Of a stretch of DNA of 51,695 nt, positions 11,640-23,451 are shown piece by piece. Each line of letters begins with the position of its first letter. Position 1 is the stretch's first letter. The stretch covers positions 1 to 51,695 of the forward strand of contig WION01000374.1 of the NCBI GenBank assembly GCA_015039365.1. The letters are read 5' to 3'. A program made the position numbers and the translations under genes. This stretch comes from Amanita rubescens (lineage: Eukaryota > Basidiomycota > Agaricomycetes > Agaricales > Amanitaceae). The notes below the pieces were generated by a model. It ran no database searches. It worked only from the letters and a program-made list of their open reading frames with translations, and was not told the DNA's origin.

Positions 11640-11905
11640 CCGGTTACCACCGAGGCCAATTCCGAGGCCACTGACGACCACTGAGCCCCTACTACCACTG
11701 CTGACTCCTCCTTATTCGCGACTACCTACGCACAACCGGATCGGGCCCTACCGACACTTGTCTACACTGCCGCCAACTCCCACTGCTCTACCGACACTAC
11801 GCCTTGCATCCGACATCTTTTCCCTCACCTCCGACATTCAATCTCGTTCACCACCGACGCGACGGAGGTTGACGAGGACGTCAACATTCAAAACTCCCCA
11901 GCGGG

Positions 11906-12255
11906 TGTAACATGTCGATTCCGGCTATGCTGGAACCGACACTGAAACCCTCCGAAACCCTCACCGCACCTTCGGCTCAAACCCTCGACCTCGGAGCCAC
12001 GTTCCGAAGCTCCGAGACTCGGTATCGGATACGTTTCGGACCGTATTACACACGTAGTACACGAGGTACATAGTATATTATGTCGTAGTTAGTTCGGTTA
12101 TACATTCTTTTCCTCCCCCGCACTTCACTTCTACGTTTCCGAGCCCCGAGAGTGCGACCGAACTCGGACGAGCACCTTTCGGTGCTGCCGAACTCGCTCG
12201 GCAAACACCGAGCCTCGGAGGTTGCACCCAACGCAACCTCCGTTTCGTTGTTTCA
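11906..12255. repeat. LTR, variant B (350 bp)
   Basis: The reverse complement of this LTR matches 7082-7431 with about two substitutions. It is followed by CCGG and then by the minus-strand integrase exon. Confidence 0.85.
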
Positions 12256-13324
12256 CCGGTCCAGAGGACTGTTATCATCATAATGTCCTGAATTCACAGT
12301 TGCTTGTAAAACATTCTCGAAACCCGGGGTGAAATGATGGTGTAAGTATGACCAGAACGCCTCCGGCTTGACGTTATGAGTTGAGGCCATGACCCAGCGA
12401 TGTTGCAGTGTTCCTTCTAATCTCGGTTCCAATCGCTGACGAATGAGGGTTTGGATGTTAGCGACTGAGTTATTTTCGGTACCTCTGTCGCTTTGAGTAA
12501 TGAGTGGTACACCTATCATTACATTCGATGTCAGTGCCCATTTTCTCACTGAGGGATAACAAAAATACCTCCAAGATACCGAACCGTGTCTAAATAATAT
12601 TTGGCAATTAGACGTGGGTTATGGTTCGTGCGCCAAATTTTCAACCAGGCCACATAACCGCTGAATGGTTCGATACCTACATGGAGCCAAAGACCATACT
12701 ACTGGCCCCATTTGTCGTGTTGATCCATAGCCAATACGGCCATTACACCGGCCGCATAGAATCTTTTCCGTTTAAATTTCTTTCCTTTGCGCCTCCGCAC
12801 TTCTTCAGGTTCTATTTGCCTCAGAAATGCGGCAATTCGAACTCTGTATATTTATCAGTCCAGTCGGCAACGATCCACATTCGCTACCACTCACTCAGGT
12901 ACTACGACACGGTCACGTATCCGGAACAAATCCACTAAGCGTCTTGCTCCGATCCCGGGATACACTGGTTTGATCTGAACCAGCTTGGCCATTAGTTCTT
13001 CGTCTGACCATTGCCGGGTTCGCCCACTGTGTAAACCCCAGCCTTTCCGCCATTGCTGGTACTTTTTCACACTGTAAAGAACATTGTTAAGCATACGGAG
13101 CCTAGGTCCAGAGAACAAAAAAATATACCCGAGGCTGTATAGCGACGTGTCATAGAATCGCTTCAGGTGTTTGACGGTATCAATGTCGCTCATGCCCTGC
13201 TTCCAGCAGTCTTCCGTCTGCGTCTTCAATTCGTCCGTGATGGGGGCTGCGTTGGGGACGTGTGATAGATATGTCTATGACGCGACAAATAATACTTACG
13301 CGGCGGCTTGTACTGGTTAGGCAT
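12256..13324 (-). pseudogene. Integrase-core (DDE) gene, severed 5' half with a stop codon
   Basis: This is the N-terminal and catalytic part of an Agaricomycete gene family with an IS3-like integrase core. The start is at 13324 (MPNQYKPPP). Splicing gives an N-terminal helical region (LKTQTEDCWKQGMSDIDTV, WSDEELMAKLVQIKPVYPG), then the core with candidate DDE residues in AMDQHDKW, LITQSDRGTEN and KPEAFWS. Introns at about 13300-13245, 13131-13066, 12911-12850 and 12600-12540 have canonical ends. Two lesions are visible: an in-frame TAG at 12701-12699 just after DQHDKWGQ, and retroelement truncation at CCGG (12256-12259) after NSPLDR. The family is probably domesticated or mobile; its function is unknown. 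The 3' half lies at 7432-8165 on the other strand. Confidence 0.85.
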
Positions 13325-14295
13325 AGGACCGCTTTGGGACGAGAAATCTACAGACGATGCGCGTCAGACAAGACGGAATCAACAGGCAGGAACGAATGAT
13401 GCGGACATACCCGATACAAAATGGTTGAGCCATCTGAGTCAGCGGGGGCCGCGGGCAGGGTTGCCATATAAGTAAGGTAGTTTTGGAAGCGTTTACAGGC
13501 ATACTAGTGAGCCGTGGTAGCAATGAGACACGTCGAGGATCGATCCTGGCAGCGCCTGAAGAGCGGCCCATGATGATGATGCTTGGACGAACGTGCTTAC
13601 TGATCTAGCTGCACATTCAATTTTCAGTGGGCATCCCGCCATCGAATCCCCCGCCATCGAATCCCCCGCCATCGAATCCCGGAAGCCCTCCTTAGCACCA
13701 AGAAATGCACATCGCATGATCTGAAAGCGCGTAAGTCACGATGCGATGAGAACAGATAAGGAAATGAGGGTACAATACCTGCCTCCGGCGTCGAGTTGAA
13801 TCATATTGTGCGTGGAACGTCGAGCACATCTAGCTCTACATGAACATCAATAGTGTCATAAAGGGTGGGATTACTAGTTCACATTTTACGATACTCTGCG
13901 TTCATATGGAATGTTTTATTAAGTTCTAACGCTACGAGAAATAGTCCACACATGTAGATGTAGGGAGAAGCGATGGAGGGAAAAGGAAAGTTCGACGGCG
14001 CAAAGGCGGTCTTAAGTACCCAGTTCGGCTGTTTGTTCCCTGGACGAACAAACAGCTGATCCGAGTACTTGAAGCACGGCGCGGAGCTTGAAATACCCTT
14101 TACTTACCTCCGCATACTAGTTGAATCCATAGCGTAGCATTAGACGGTCTTTTGTGTATGATAAGTGCGCCTCCTAATCATGCGTAAGTCTTGTTGCTTA
14201 TATTAAGTAAATGGAAAATATTATGAGTATAAGTGACGAGCGATGCTGCCAGCGTTAGTGAACTCCTACCTTAATAATAATTTTCATCCGTAGCC
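13325..14295. other. Intergenic region with a small tandem repeat
   Basis: No gene is supported. A 15 bp unit containing cgccatcgaatcc occurs three times in a row at about 13636-13680. Overlapping short reading frames are low complexity and have no recognisable domain. Confidence 0.4.
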
Positions 14296-17199
14296 ATGAA
14301 CGTCAACAGCGAATTACAAGCGACGCACCGTCTGAACGATAAAAGATCTTGCGCTGGAGAACGAAACGAGAGCAGGAAGAAAAGAAAACTCATGGTACGA
14401 GGCCTAGAATGAAAGCCGACGCATTGACTGATGAACTGTTTCTAGTTGAATGTGCGCGATTTCCTAGATGTGGAGGCATCAGAAGACGAATCTCTAGACG
14501 AAGAAGAATCAGAGAATGAATGTAAGTCATGGAACGCGGAGGTCTGAACGTGTTCCAACAGCCAGTGTACCAGGTTTTTCGGACGAAAGTGATACAAGCG
14601 CACGAGATGGGTACTTGGGAAGGGGTACATCATTGACAACGCCTGTAGGCGATGGTCTGACCTTGGATGACCGCATGACGTCCATCATCAATCGGTACGA
14701 GGCTGCAGCAGATGCCCAAGATCGCCGCGAACCAGGCTTCGAGAACGAGGAGGTGGCTGCATTGGCTGAGCGTTTCCAGCGAATACCCACAGATTCTGAT
14801 CCATTTTTTTGGAGAGTACGTGTGCAGGTGTGTCATTACTGTTTCTCCGCAAGTTTTAACACTGAACCATGGCTGAAGGACGGATCAGAAGAAGAGACTT
14901 TTTGGACTCTGCAAGACCGCTTGCGGGCTCTTCCTGGACTGGCCTATGCTATTGTCTTGCCACCAAGAGGCCGAATGTGGATCGGCGTCGAATCCATATC
15001 TCGAACGAACGTTGAAGAACTCTGTAAAAATCTTTCAACAATCCGTCATCCCTTGGAGATTTTGCTCGTGCCCGTCAACGAGCGAGTCGGTTGGCTTAAT
15101 TGGCACCCAAAAAGTCGATGTCTACGGTCTCCATCATGGGGTAGGTTACAAAAGCATTCAAAACTGGGAGAGTTGGATGTCGACAGCGACCTCATGAAAT
15201 ACGCGGGCGACCTGGCTTTTGTACTCAATCAGCGGAGAGCGAATCGACGGTTGTCATTTGCCTAGTGCCACGGCTACTGGTGAAGAACGGAATTCACGCC
15301 TCTGGGGATATGAACGAAGATGAGAGGAAAAGACCACGAAGAAAGCGGCTTCCCAGACTATTGCATCCCAAGGCTATTGGAGATCACACAGAAATCATGG
15401 AAATTGCACCTCGAATGGACCCGAATGTATGGTGGCAGCCCGGCTCTCGGCAAGAGTTAATCTTGGTCGAGGACGGCATATATCGATTTGCTAAAGAACG
15501 AAAGGGCGACAATCAGTATATCCCCCCCTTCGCATTATTCAAAGTTCCTGCCGAAGCATTGTGCTCATCTGGGGTGACGCCGAGACTTCGGGAACTGAAG
15601 TTATTCGTTGAAGGGATGGCTATCGGTTCCAACCTTCTGGATTTTCCGGCGCCATCGCGGGAATTCATCCGGTGGACATATGAACGCTATGTGGCATTCC
15701 CTGTAGAAATAGGAAATAGGGTGGAGGTGGATTTGAAACCGGGAAAGGTATGGGGAACGATCGTGGACGTACGGTTTGATGAGGTGGTTGTGCGCACGAA
15801 TGACATGCGAAAGGAAATTCAAGTGGATACTGACTGTCTTAGACGGTTTTACGAAATCGGGGACGCCGTCAAAGTCGTTCAAGGCTCGGATGTTGATCGC
15901 GAGGGCTGGATTGTAAATGTCGAAGACGACGAACTGGCCGTATTCAATAGCGCTTTGAAGGAAGAGGTATGAACCCGGCGTACGAATCTGACATACGTTA
16001 CTAAACTCTGAAACAGTTTCATGTGAAAACTTGGCAAGTTGTGCCGCACGATAACTTTGAGTGGAGATTCCCTCATAAGTTTCAAGTCGGCGACGTGGTC
16101 CGGGTAAATAGCCCCAGATCGCCACATCATGGGGTTACGGGTAAGGTGTGCAGCACGACTGACTTCTGTGTCGAAGTGATGGATCATAAGACCAATGCAA
16201 CGGTTAGTGTTCTTATCTTCAATTGTTGACGTCATTTGCCAATGGGTACTAACTGTTGTACTAGTTCGCGGTGCCATCATGGTTTCTCGATCTAGACAAA
16301 ACACCTGATAGTTCGAAGCCAGGTGGCTCAGTAGAAAGATCGTGTTCATCGTACGATCGCTACGATGAACTGGTCAACACCTGGGTTGTCATAACCGGAA
16401 AAAAAGCAGATAAGGGCTTATTTGGAAGGATACAAAAAAATCTGGGAAACCAGATAATGCATGTAGAAGCAAGGTCTGGAGCGAAGGTAGTTGATGTACA
16501 TGTCGATTTCCTTATTACGGCGTAAGTACTAACCCCGGGTCAAATGGTGCGCATTTCTGATTAAGTATGTCCCTGGGTCACAGACAAGACGGCGGTCGAG
16601 ATTTGCGACAATACCACGTTGGGCATCATCATACACCCGTATTCCAAGGATATTCAATCCCAAATTTTCAGAGGCAGCCAGAACGGCCCGAGCGAGCAAC
16701 GACGCCAATGCCGACACCAGAAGAACAAGTGGAAATCGAAGAGACTCCCGAAATCCCCACTATGCCTTCTGAATCAACAGCACCCGACTCCGAAGGTTCG
16801 CATAGTCCCGCTGAACAGGAGGTACCGATGATCTCCTATCAGGGTCAAGGTATTTTATTCAGTTGTCTCATTTACTCGTACTCATTCGGTTGTAGTACTT
16901 CCAGTTAACTGGGTCATGAAACATGGTTTAATATCGAAGCAGGTCTATGCCCATGTCTGTAATACTAAACCAGATCCCTTCTGTGGAGGAGGAGGCTTTG
17001 CGAAAGGGAAGAATGAAGGTGATACGGCAATGATTCTGTCTGGTGAAGTGTTGGATGAGATCCTGGTCCATATAAGGAAGCAAACAGTGAGGATCCCGGC
17101 AAGGTTCCTTTTCCCCAAGAGGCCAACATCGAAGGGACAGGCGGTGGTCATCATCAGTGGCGAAATGGCGGGTGAAACCTATGTGACACGCGACGCGAG
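14296..17199 (+). pseudogene. Spt5-like KOW/NGN protein gene, decayed, main part
   Basis: This resembles the transcription elongation factor Spt5 and belongs to the divergent Spt5-like copies seen in Agaricomycetes. The start at 14296 gives a basic stretch (RKKRK), then an acidic segment (FLDVEASEDESLDEEESE) after an intron. An NGN-like region follows (FFWRVRVQ then DGSEEETF after an intron at about 14830-14880), with KOW-like parts (MKYAGDLAFVLN; GNRVEVDLKPGKVWGTIVDV; FQVGDVVRVNSPRSPHHGVTG; NTWVVITGKKADKGLFG). The frame breaks near 15236: upstream ends VLNQR, while the expected SESTVVICLVPRL is in another frame, with possibly another break near 15180. Exons after about 16530 are fragmentary. 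The 3' end is separated by a 7.8 kb retroelement and resumes at 25039. It is probably a non-functional relic and not the cell's working Spt5. Confidence 0.72.
17195..17199. repeat. Target-site duplication, left copy (GCGAG)
   Basis: GCGAG precedes the left LTR and recurs at 25034-25038 after the right LTR. Confidence 0.9.
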
Positions 17200-17685
17200 T
17201 GTTAAAGTTATCTTATCTAATCATATAAGATAACGTATATCTTATCTTATCTCATATAAGATAACACATCATATCTTATCCTATAGATTAGGATATACAG
17301 ATTAGATGTACATACATGCATATATGTATTCACATACATATATACATGTACATATACATACATAGGATACTGGAATATCCTATAGTCGCTTGCGTCATCC
17401 CATTACTGCGGTAGACGCGTCATAGCTGCGCTAGACGTCATATCATACGTCATGCACAGCTCTTCCTCTATTTACTATACATTGTACTTATTAGGATACT
17501 AGTAGTATATAAGACTACCTGTACGTAGGTACAAATAAGAACCTTCCTTCTCCTCTTACCACCACATCCTATATCCATAGGATAGTGAGTTATCGTTTGA
17601 GGTCGTCACCGCCACTCTACACTCCACTCTAAGTAAGTATTCACTTTAATACTTAGACGCTGCGCTGCTGGGCGTATCTTCGTCA
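17200..17685 (+). repeat. Left LTR of the copia-like element
   Basis: The LTR starts TGTTAAAG and ends CTTCGTCA (TG...CA) and is 486 bp long, equal to the right LTR. It contains a perfect 10 bp inverted repeat near its start (17207-17216 with 17225-17234) and a TATA-like promoter box at about 17506. Confidence 0.92.
17506..17513 (+). promoter_or_regulatory. TATA-like box in the LTR
   Basis: TATATAAG lies in the LTR about 180 bp before its end. It is the likely core promoter for element transcription, and the same box recurs in the right LTR. The assignment rests on motif and position only. Confidence 0.5.
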
Positions 17686-17698
17686 GGTTATGGGCCCC
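17686..17698 (+). promoter_or_regulatory. Primer-binding site (initiator-Met half tRNA)
   Basis: The sequence ggttatgggcccc begins directly after the left LTR. It is complementary to gggcccataacc, the conserved anticodon stem-loop of eukaryotic initiator tRNA-Met, which primes copia-type elements. Confidence 0.75.
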
Positions 17699-18710
17699 GA
17701 CATGGTATTGCTTGCATCACCATCGCCTCCAGGCATGTTACCATGCAAGATGTGTGAACAGGTATAGTATTGTGCGGGTCGGAGACCTGAGTGGCATCCG
17801 TCAATTTAACTGAGTTCTTGTACCTGACATACGAGCTTATGACATGCGCCCGGACCCTAGGGCTTTAGGGGGATCTCCTTGCACCCAGGGATAAGGGTAC
17901 CACCTATGTTTCTCAAGGCTGGCATGGCAACCTTGACCCCCACGGAGTTATACTTGCCCTCCGTGATGTGACTGGGGTATTCATGCACGATATTCCATTA
18001 TAAGGCCCTTAGAGCCTTTAGTTACCGTATGTAGATCATATGGCCCGTAGTAACTTTCACAAAGTATAAAGGTCGTGCTGGGGTCCCATTGTGGACCATA
18101 CACGCAGACTATTAGGCGTCCACTCCTAGAGAGCGCCTTAGATTAGCCGTTGGCTCTGCTCAAAAGGCATCCACGTATACTTTCATATTGTTACTGGGAG
18201 TGCTTATAAAGGTGGTCACGGACGGTTTATGGACCGGACACCTTTCATTTTCCAAAGACAACTGGTACCTCTTGGGACCAGGCAGTTGCCGCAGGCGCAC
18301 TGCAGTCTGCGGACCTTATGCATGTCATACTCGTTTACAGGTCAGGCACACAAGTCTGGTACATGTTCCTCGGATCGATCCTGGTGCTAGGCATTATCAT
18401 GCTTGGCTGTAGCTCATAACGCTGCACGCAAGGTCGTTGTCGTATTCGTTATGACACCCTCGCCTATGAAGTCGTTGTCGTTTATGTAATGACACCTTCA
18501 TTAATAAAATCCTAAAATAGATATAAATCATTGAATTTATAAATAATCCATCAAACGATCAATTGATTTCATCTCAATCAATCGTTCCATCATCAAGAAG
18601 CAAGAAATAACATTTCTCGCTCACCCACTCCAATACAAGGCTATCAAACCTTGTAACCGACATTTCCATAAGGTTTTATATAAATATAAACCTTTATCAA
18701 CATTCTTGTC

Positions 18711-19859
18711 ATGTCTTCTTTTACCAAAGAAGAAGACAGCGCTTTATGTTCCCTTGTCACCGAATTACAAGGAAACAATTATCGTGCCTGGGCACGACAA
18801 ATAACGGCATACTTTCAGATCTCAAATCTGATGGTATTCATGTGTCCCGTTATTCCAAATGCAATCCCTGCTCATCTCAAAGCAGTAATTGCGCCGATCA
18901 CTGCCACCAATAAGGCAGCAATCATCATACAAGCTGATGAGCTTGTACAAAACGAGAAGGCGTTACACGCCATTAAGCTCAGATTGTCCTTTACAATCTT
19001 TGAGCTTTATCAACACGTTTATAACGCAAGACTCCTATGGATGTTCTTGCAAGAACGTTACAAAGATGATTCGCCAGCAATCCTCGACGGATCACTGGAC
19101 AAAATAGATCATGATCGATCTATAAATAAAATCATCACTCGTTATAGACACATAGCAGCACAGGGACATCAATTCCCGGCTGCTCATCTAAATAAAGCAC
19201 TTACGACCATCAGGGCTGTTCCATTAAAATGGATCAACCAAACAGCGGCTACATCATCAGTTACCGCTAATAATACGAATTACTCTAGCCCTACAGCAGT
19301 ACGTTCAGGAAACACTGCTACACAAGTTGGACCAATCAGAGTCCAGCAACTTGCTAGTGAAATTCGTTCGGCATGGTCGTTACGGCATAAAGCTATAAAA
19401 CAATCACCTCCGTCAACGCAAGACCCTAACTTGCATACGGAAAATTGTTTAGCTAATGCCTCCTTAACAAACAAAGGCAAAGGCCGCTGCAGATGCTCGC
19501 CGCATCCACAGCCCACACATTTGCGCTGGGAAGACTTTAAAAATAGTAGCAAGCCTGATTACATCAGGGGAGGATCTCCACTATTAGTCATACAGCCCGA
19601 ATCTGATCCGGAATCAGATTCAACACATGATTCTTTTAAATCATGTAAATCAAATGTCTCCACGCCTTCACCTTTGTCATACGAGTCTTTAACGGACTCG
19701 TCGGATACAAGAATAACAAATTCCCAGGAGGAATTTTATGATGCTCATGAAGATTTCGAGCGTCATTATGGAAATTTCATGGCTATGAATAGCTATGATC
19801 AATGGGTAGAAGAACAATATAGCATAGACTTAGATTATTTCTGGAAGATATATATGTAA
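18711..19859 (+). CDS. Gag-like protein of the copia-like element
   Basis: An uninterrupted 382-codon ORF starting MSSFTKEEDSALC. The N-terminal part (ELQGNNYRAWARQITAYFQ ... LLWMFLQERYKDD) has the pattern of copia gag/UBN2-type domains. The C-terminal part is acidic and Ser-rich (ESDPESDST) and ends SIDLDYFWKIYM. No CCHC zinc knuckle was found; a CRC motif near residue 264 is not a canonical one. It is the only long ORF of the element and follows a ~1 kb leader. The coding sequence itself carries many short inverted repeats, for example 18783-18796, 19599-19621 and 19681-19701. Gag would form the particle that packages element RNA. Confidence 0.75.
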   Translation: MSSFTKEEDSALCSLVTELQGNNYRAWARQITAYFQISNLMVFMCPVIPNAIPAHLKAVIAPITATNKAAIIIQADELVQNEKALHAIKLRLSFTIFELYQHVYNARLLWMFLQERYKDDSPAILDGSLDKIDHDRSINKIITRYRHIAAQGHQFPAAHLNKALTTIRAVPLKWINQTAATSSVTANNTNYSSPTAVRSGNTATQVGPIRVQQLASEIRSAWSLRHKAIKQSPPSTQDPNLHTENCLANASLTNKGKGRCRCSPHPQPTHLRWEDFKNSSKPDYIRGGSPLLVIQPESDPESDSTHDSFKSCKSNVSTPSPLSYESLTDSSDTRITNSQEEFYDAHEDFERHYGNFMAMNSYDQWVEEQYSIDLDYFWKIYM

Positions 19860-22800
19860 TATATATAAATTGTCGTCAACACAAGAGTATCGTGAAGGAT
19901 TACTCCTTATAAATCCGATTACTTGTCATACAATTTATATTCAAAATAAGGAAATCGTGTAGGCATATGCCTTGCAATCCCGATTACTTATATACAAATC
20001 TTTCTGGTGGTATTAAGCAAGGATTATCATCATTGCCATAATATACCGCGTTCAAGGGAATTTCGATCACTTGAAGAAAGATCATCATGCTTGTCATCAT
20101 ATACAAGCATCAACACATATAATCTTCGTCAATCAGAAATATCTATAATGTCTACACTATAAAAACAATATCTTTAAAAGCTCTCCACATATGCAAACCG
20201 ATGTCTATAGCCTATAAACGGCTATAATCTATTTGCAGATAACAGTAATGTGTTACCTTTGAGAAAGGTTCCTTGCCGTTGAAACTTATACGGTTTTGAA
20301 AACGTCTCATAATATGGTTTCCTACACTTGAGAAGGCTCCTTGCCGTTGAAACTTATACGGTTTTGAAAGCGTCTCATAACACTGTAGTCACAATAGCAG
20401 TTTCATACTGCTGAACATTATCTGTTGGAGATAACAAATTTCTTGGTATAAACACCGTCATTCTTTAACGACGTTAGCAAGGATTTATCATCATTGCCAA
20501 AATACTGTCGCATACAAGGGAATTTCGATCACTTGTATAAGAATAGACTTCTATGCTTGTCTATACAAGCATCTATAAACGTCCAGAGTATTTCTGTACT
20601 CAACCTATAAATTGAATTGTTCGGCGGCGCTATGCGCTCATCCCCTTTTCATATTAAAAATAGGTTTTCCAATAACAGGACAGACGTAATTAAAATACCT
20701 CGAAATAATTCTTATAGCTTTAAGAATTGTGGATTATAATTCTAAATGATTATCTATAGGAACCAGATCATCCTTGAGTGAAATATATGTACCATGACCA
20801 TATACGTTGACCAACGTCGTTATGTTGGATAATGTATTGTGTGAAACACAAGAACGGTTACATCTTTTTATAAAGATGATAAATTGACGAAATCATTGAT
20901 TTCTTTAATACATGAAGATGATTTTTACAAATCATCACATGTTAAATAAGAATACTGTTCACATCACGTATATAATTAAAACGTGATAAATAGATCATGT
21001 CAAAAATATACATGATTCTATCAGGCTAAATTACGCAATATCAATCCCTGTCTTGATTGAGGGGGAATCATTGCAAATAAACAAGTCCATTACAACTTGT
21101 ATATATGACCAATCAAAACAAGTATTCGATATAACTTGTAAACAAATACAATCATGGATGCGTATTAGATATAGGCCCATATTGTATATATATTATGGTT
21201 GCGTATTAAACATAGGCCCATAATAATGGTCATCAACTGTATTAGAGGAGGAAGCTCCCTCGATAATATACAGATGCCTGAACACGAACAAATATATGTA
21301 TTGGAGTTTTATCCCCGTCTATTGTATAGAGAAGGCTCCTTGCCGTTGAAACTTATACGGACTTGAAAGCGTCTCGTCTTTACAATATGACATTACACTC
21401 CTGACAAATATCCTAGTCAGGAACGTGTATTATATGGAATGCCAGGTTAATGCATATCTCAAATAAGCCTGTCTTATGGCTTATCGCAAATAACCTCACA
21501 TATCCTCTCCATACATATAACAGTATTTCTTTATAAGAATCAATGGTAGCTTAAAATCAAAAAGAAATAGTTATGTCAATCTTGCGCCAGTTCCTTTCAA
21601 AATACAGATTCCCAAATATCGTTCATACGATATTACGGTTGGATTATTGGAATACATTTAGTTCCTTGCACAGATCTTGGCCCTCAGAAGCTAAAGATAG
21701 GAACACCTTGCATATAATCCAACACCCTCTTTAATCAACTCTAGTTCTTGGTCTCATCCGAACAATGGAGAATTTCCTTACACAAGTTTTGACGGTTTTC
21801 AGGTTGGTTAGCAATATTTATATATTGTGGATCACTTGGGGATACAGCAGACCCAATACTGCTACGAAAATAAACTTGTACAGGTCAACCTTTGGATAGG
21901 TAGCAATATTTATATATTGTGGGTTATTCAGGGGCACAGCAGACCCAATACTGCTATGACTTCGAATTATCGTTATGATCTTCCTGGCGGTATTAGCAAG
22001 GACATATTGTCATTGCCAAAATATACCGTATATGAATGAGCTTCGGCCAACTCATAAGGAGGATCTTTATAAATAACGAATTTCGGTTTAATGTTGTCAT
22101 TATACATTGAACATCAAAAAGGATATTCAAAATCATTCGACGAGACTTCCCCGCTCGAGTTCTATACTCTTACTGCATCTGGATAATGCATAAAGATAAA
22201 ATAGAACCAGGGTAGAACAAGAATTAACAGAGTTAAGAGGACATTGCTTGCCAACGGACTACACGTAACAGAGGAATAATCCTTGTTTAAGGATTAATAT
22301 AGGCTGTACTGAAAAGGAAACCTATATCGGATAACGTCGCAGTTATACCTTCCCAGTAGACGTGTTCATGTTGAATATATCGTCCAAAAAGATAGTCATT
22401 GACACTTAAATGACTTAGAGGTTAAAATCTCGTTCATACGAGATATTATATAAGTGTTTGTTCTTCTATACAAACACTTATAATTATACTTGTCATCAAT
22501 ACAAGTATATCCTCTTCGTCGTAAGAATCTATATCAAAAATAGATTCTATATGCTATAATGGGGTGGCGCCTGCCTTGCGCAAATCCCCAAATATACAAG
22601 TATAAGTGAATGCGGAATGTCGATCATTCTCGGATCCTCAATTAAACTTGTCATGACAACGGTCGTATCCCTGTGGGTGTAGACCTTTAAAGTCATATAC
22701 ATCGTATCTTGTACCCATACACAAGTAACGATAAATATAGCATATACAAAACAAGATCAAATAAATCTTGTATACAGTGTCCAATAAAGGATTACATCAT

Positions 22801-23007
22801 TAATGATCGTCGGGTACGGCAGACACAATACTGCCAGCAAATTATCTTTATATTAAGATAAAATGCGCCGGGCACTTATAGCAGTTCTTACTGCTGATCA
22901 TCTATGGTAAAACCCTTTTATAATGATTACCAAGATATATTGCAAATGTGGATGACCACCACGTATAAGTCAAGTAGGGAATCACATCTGTATGAGCATC
23001 CAGCAAA

Positions 23008-23451
23008 ATGTATCTGGATTCACTTACACGATTAAAACAAGAAAGCTTGTCACATACAAGCTCATGTTTAATAATCGTCACACATGCTCAGGAATTGGAT
23101 AATGATGAAAGTTCATTTCGTTATTACGAAATCAGGAGATTCGTCTCCCCGCTGGTGTTGTGCGTTCCTACCAAAATAGGGATATATGGATTCACAACCA
23201 AATACAATCCTTTACGAAAAAGTGATTATAAAGGATTTAATGATATGCAAATCATCATACCAGACGGATTATCATCATTTACGAAGGACAAGATATACAC
23301 ACATATCTATAGAAGGGAACATTCGTTGTTCTATAACAGACGGGTCAAATGCTTTGAAAGCATAAGTCCTTTAAAGACCCAAGGACTTCGCTCTGTTGAA
23401 CAACATAGATATTCTTTAAGACACATGGTTGAACTCTTTATCGAAATTTAA
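23008..23451 (+). CDS. Unrecognised ORF in the copia-like element interior
   Basis: 147 codons starting MYLDSLTRLKQ. I recognise no domain, and it lies in inverted-repeat-rich sequence. It may be a chance ORF; nothing beyond its length supports expression. Confidence 0.2.
   Translation: MYLDSLTRLKQESLSHTSSCLIIVTHAQELDNDESSFRYYEIRRFVSPLVLCVPTKIGIYGFTTKYNPLRKSDYKGFNDMQIIIPDGLSSFTKDKIYTHIYRREHSLFYNRRVKCFESISPLKTQGLRSVEQHRYSLRHMVELFIEI

Larger units (their letters stand above)
9401..12255. mobile_element. Short non-coding LTR element 2 (chimeric A/B), inverted relative to element 1
   Basis: A 2.86 kb element, oriented opposite to element 1, starting TGTAACG and ending GTTTCA, with CCGG on both flanks (9397-9400 and 12256-12259). 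The left LTR is variant A and the right LTR is variant B, the same mismatch as in element 1. The internal region is homologous to that of element 1 along its length. It is almost identical over the part next to the left LTR (9726 to about 10690), but only roughly 80% similar by eye over 10930-11905. A related solo LTR is nested at 11322-11639. No retroelement protein motif was found. Confidence 0.85.
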
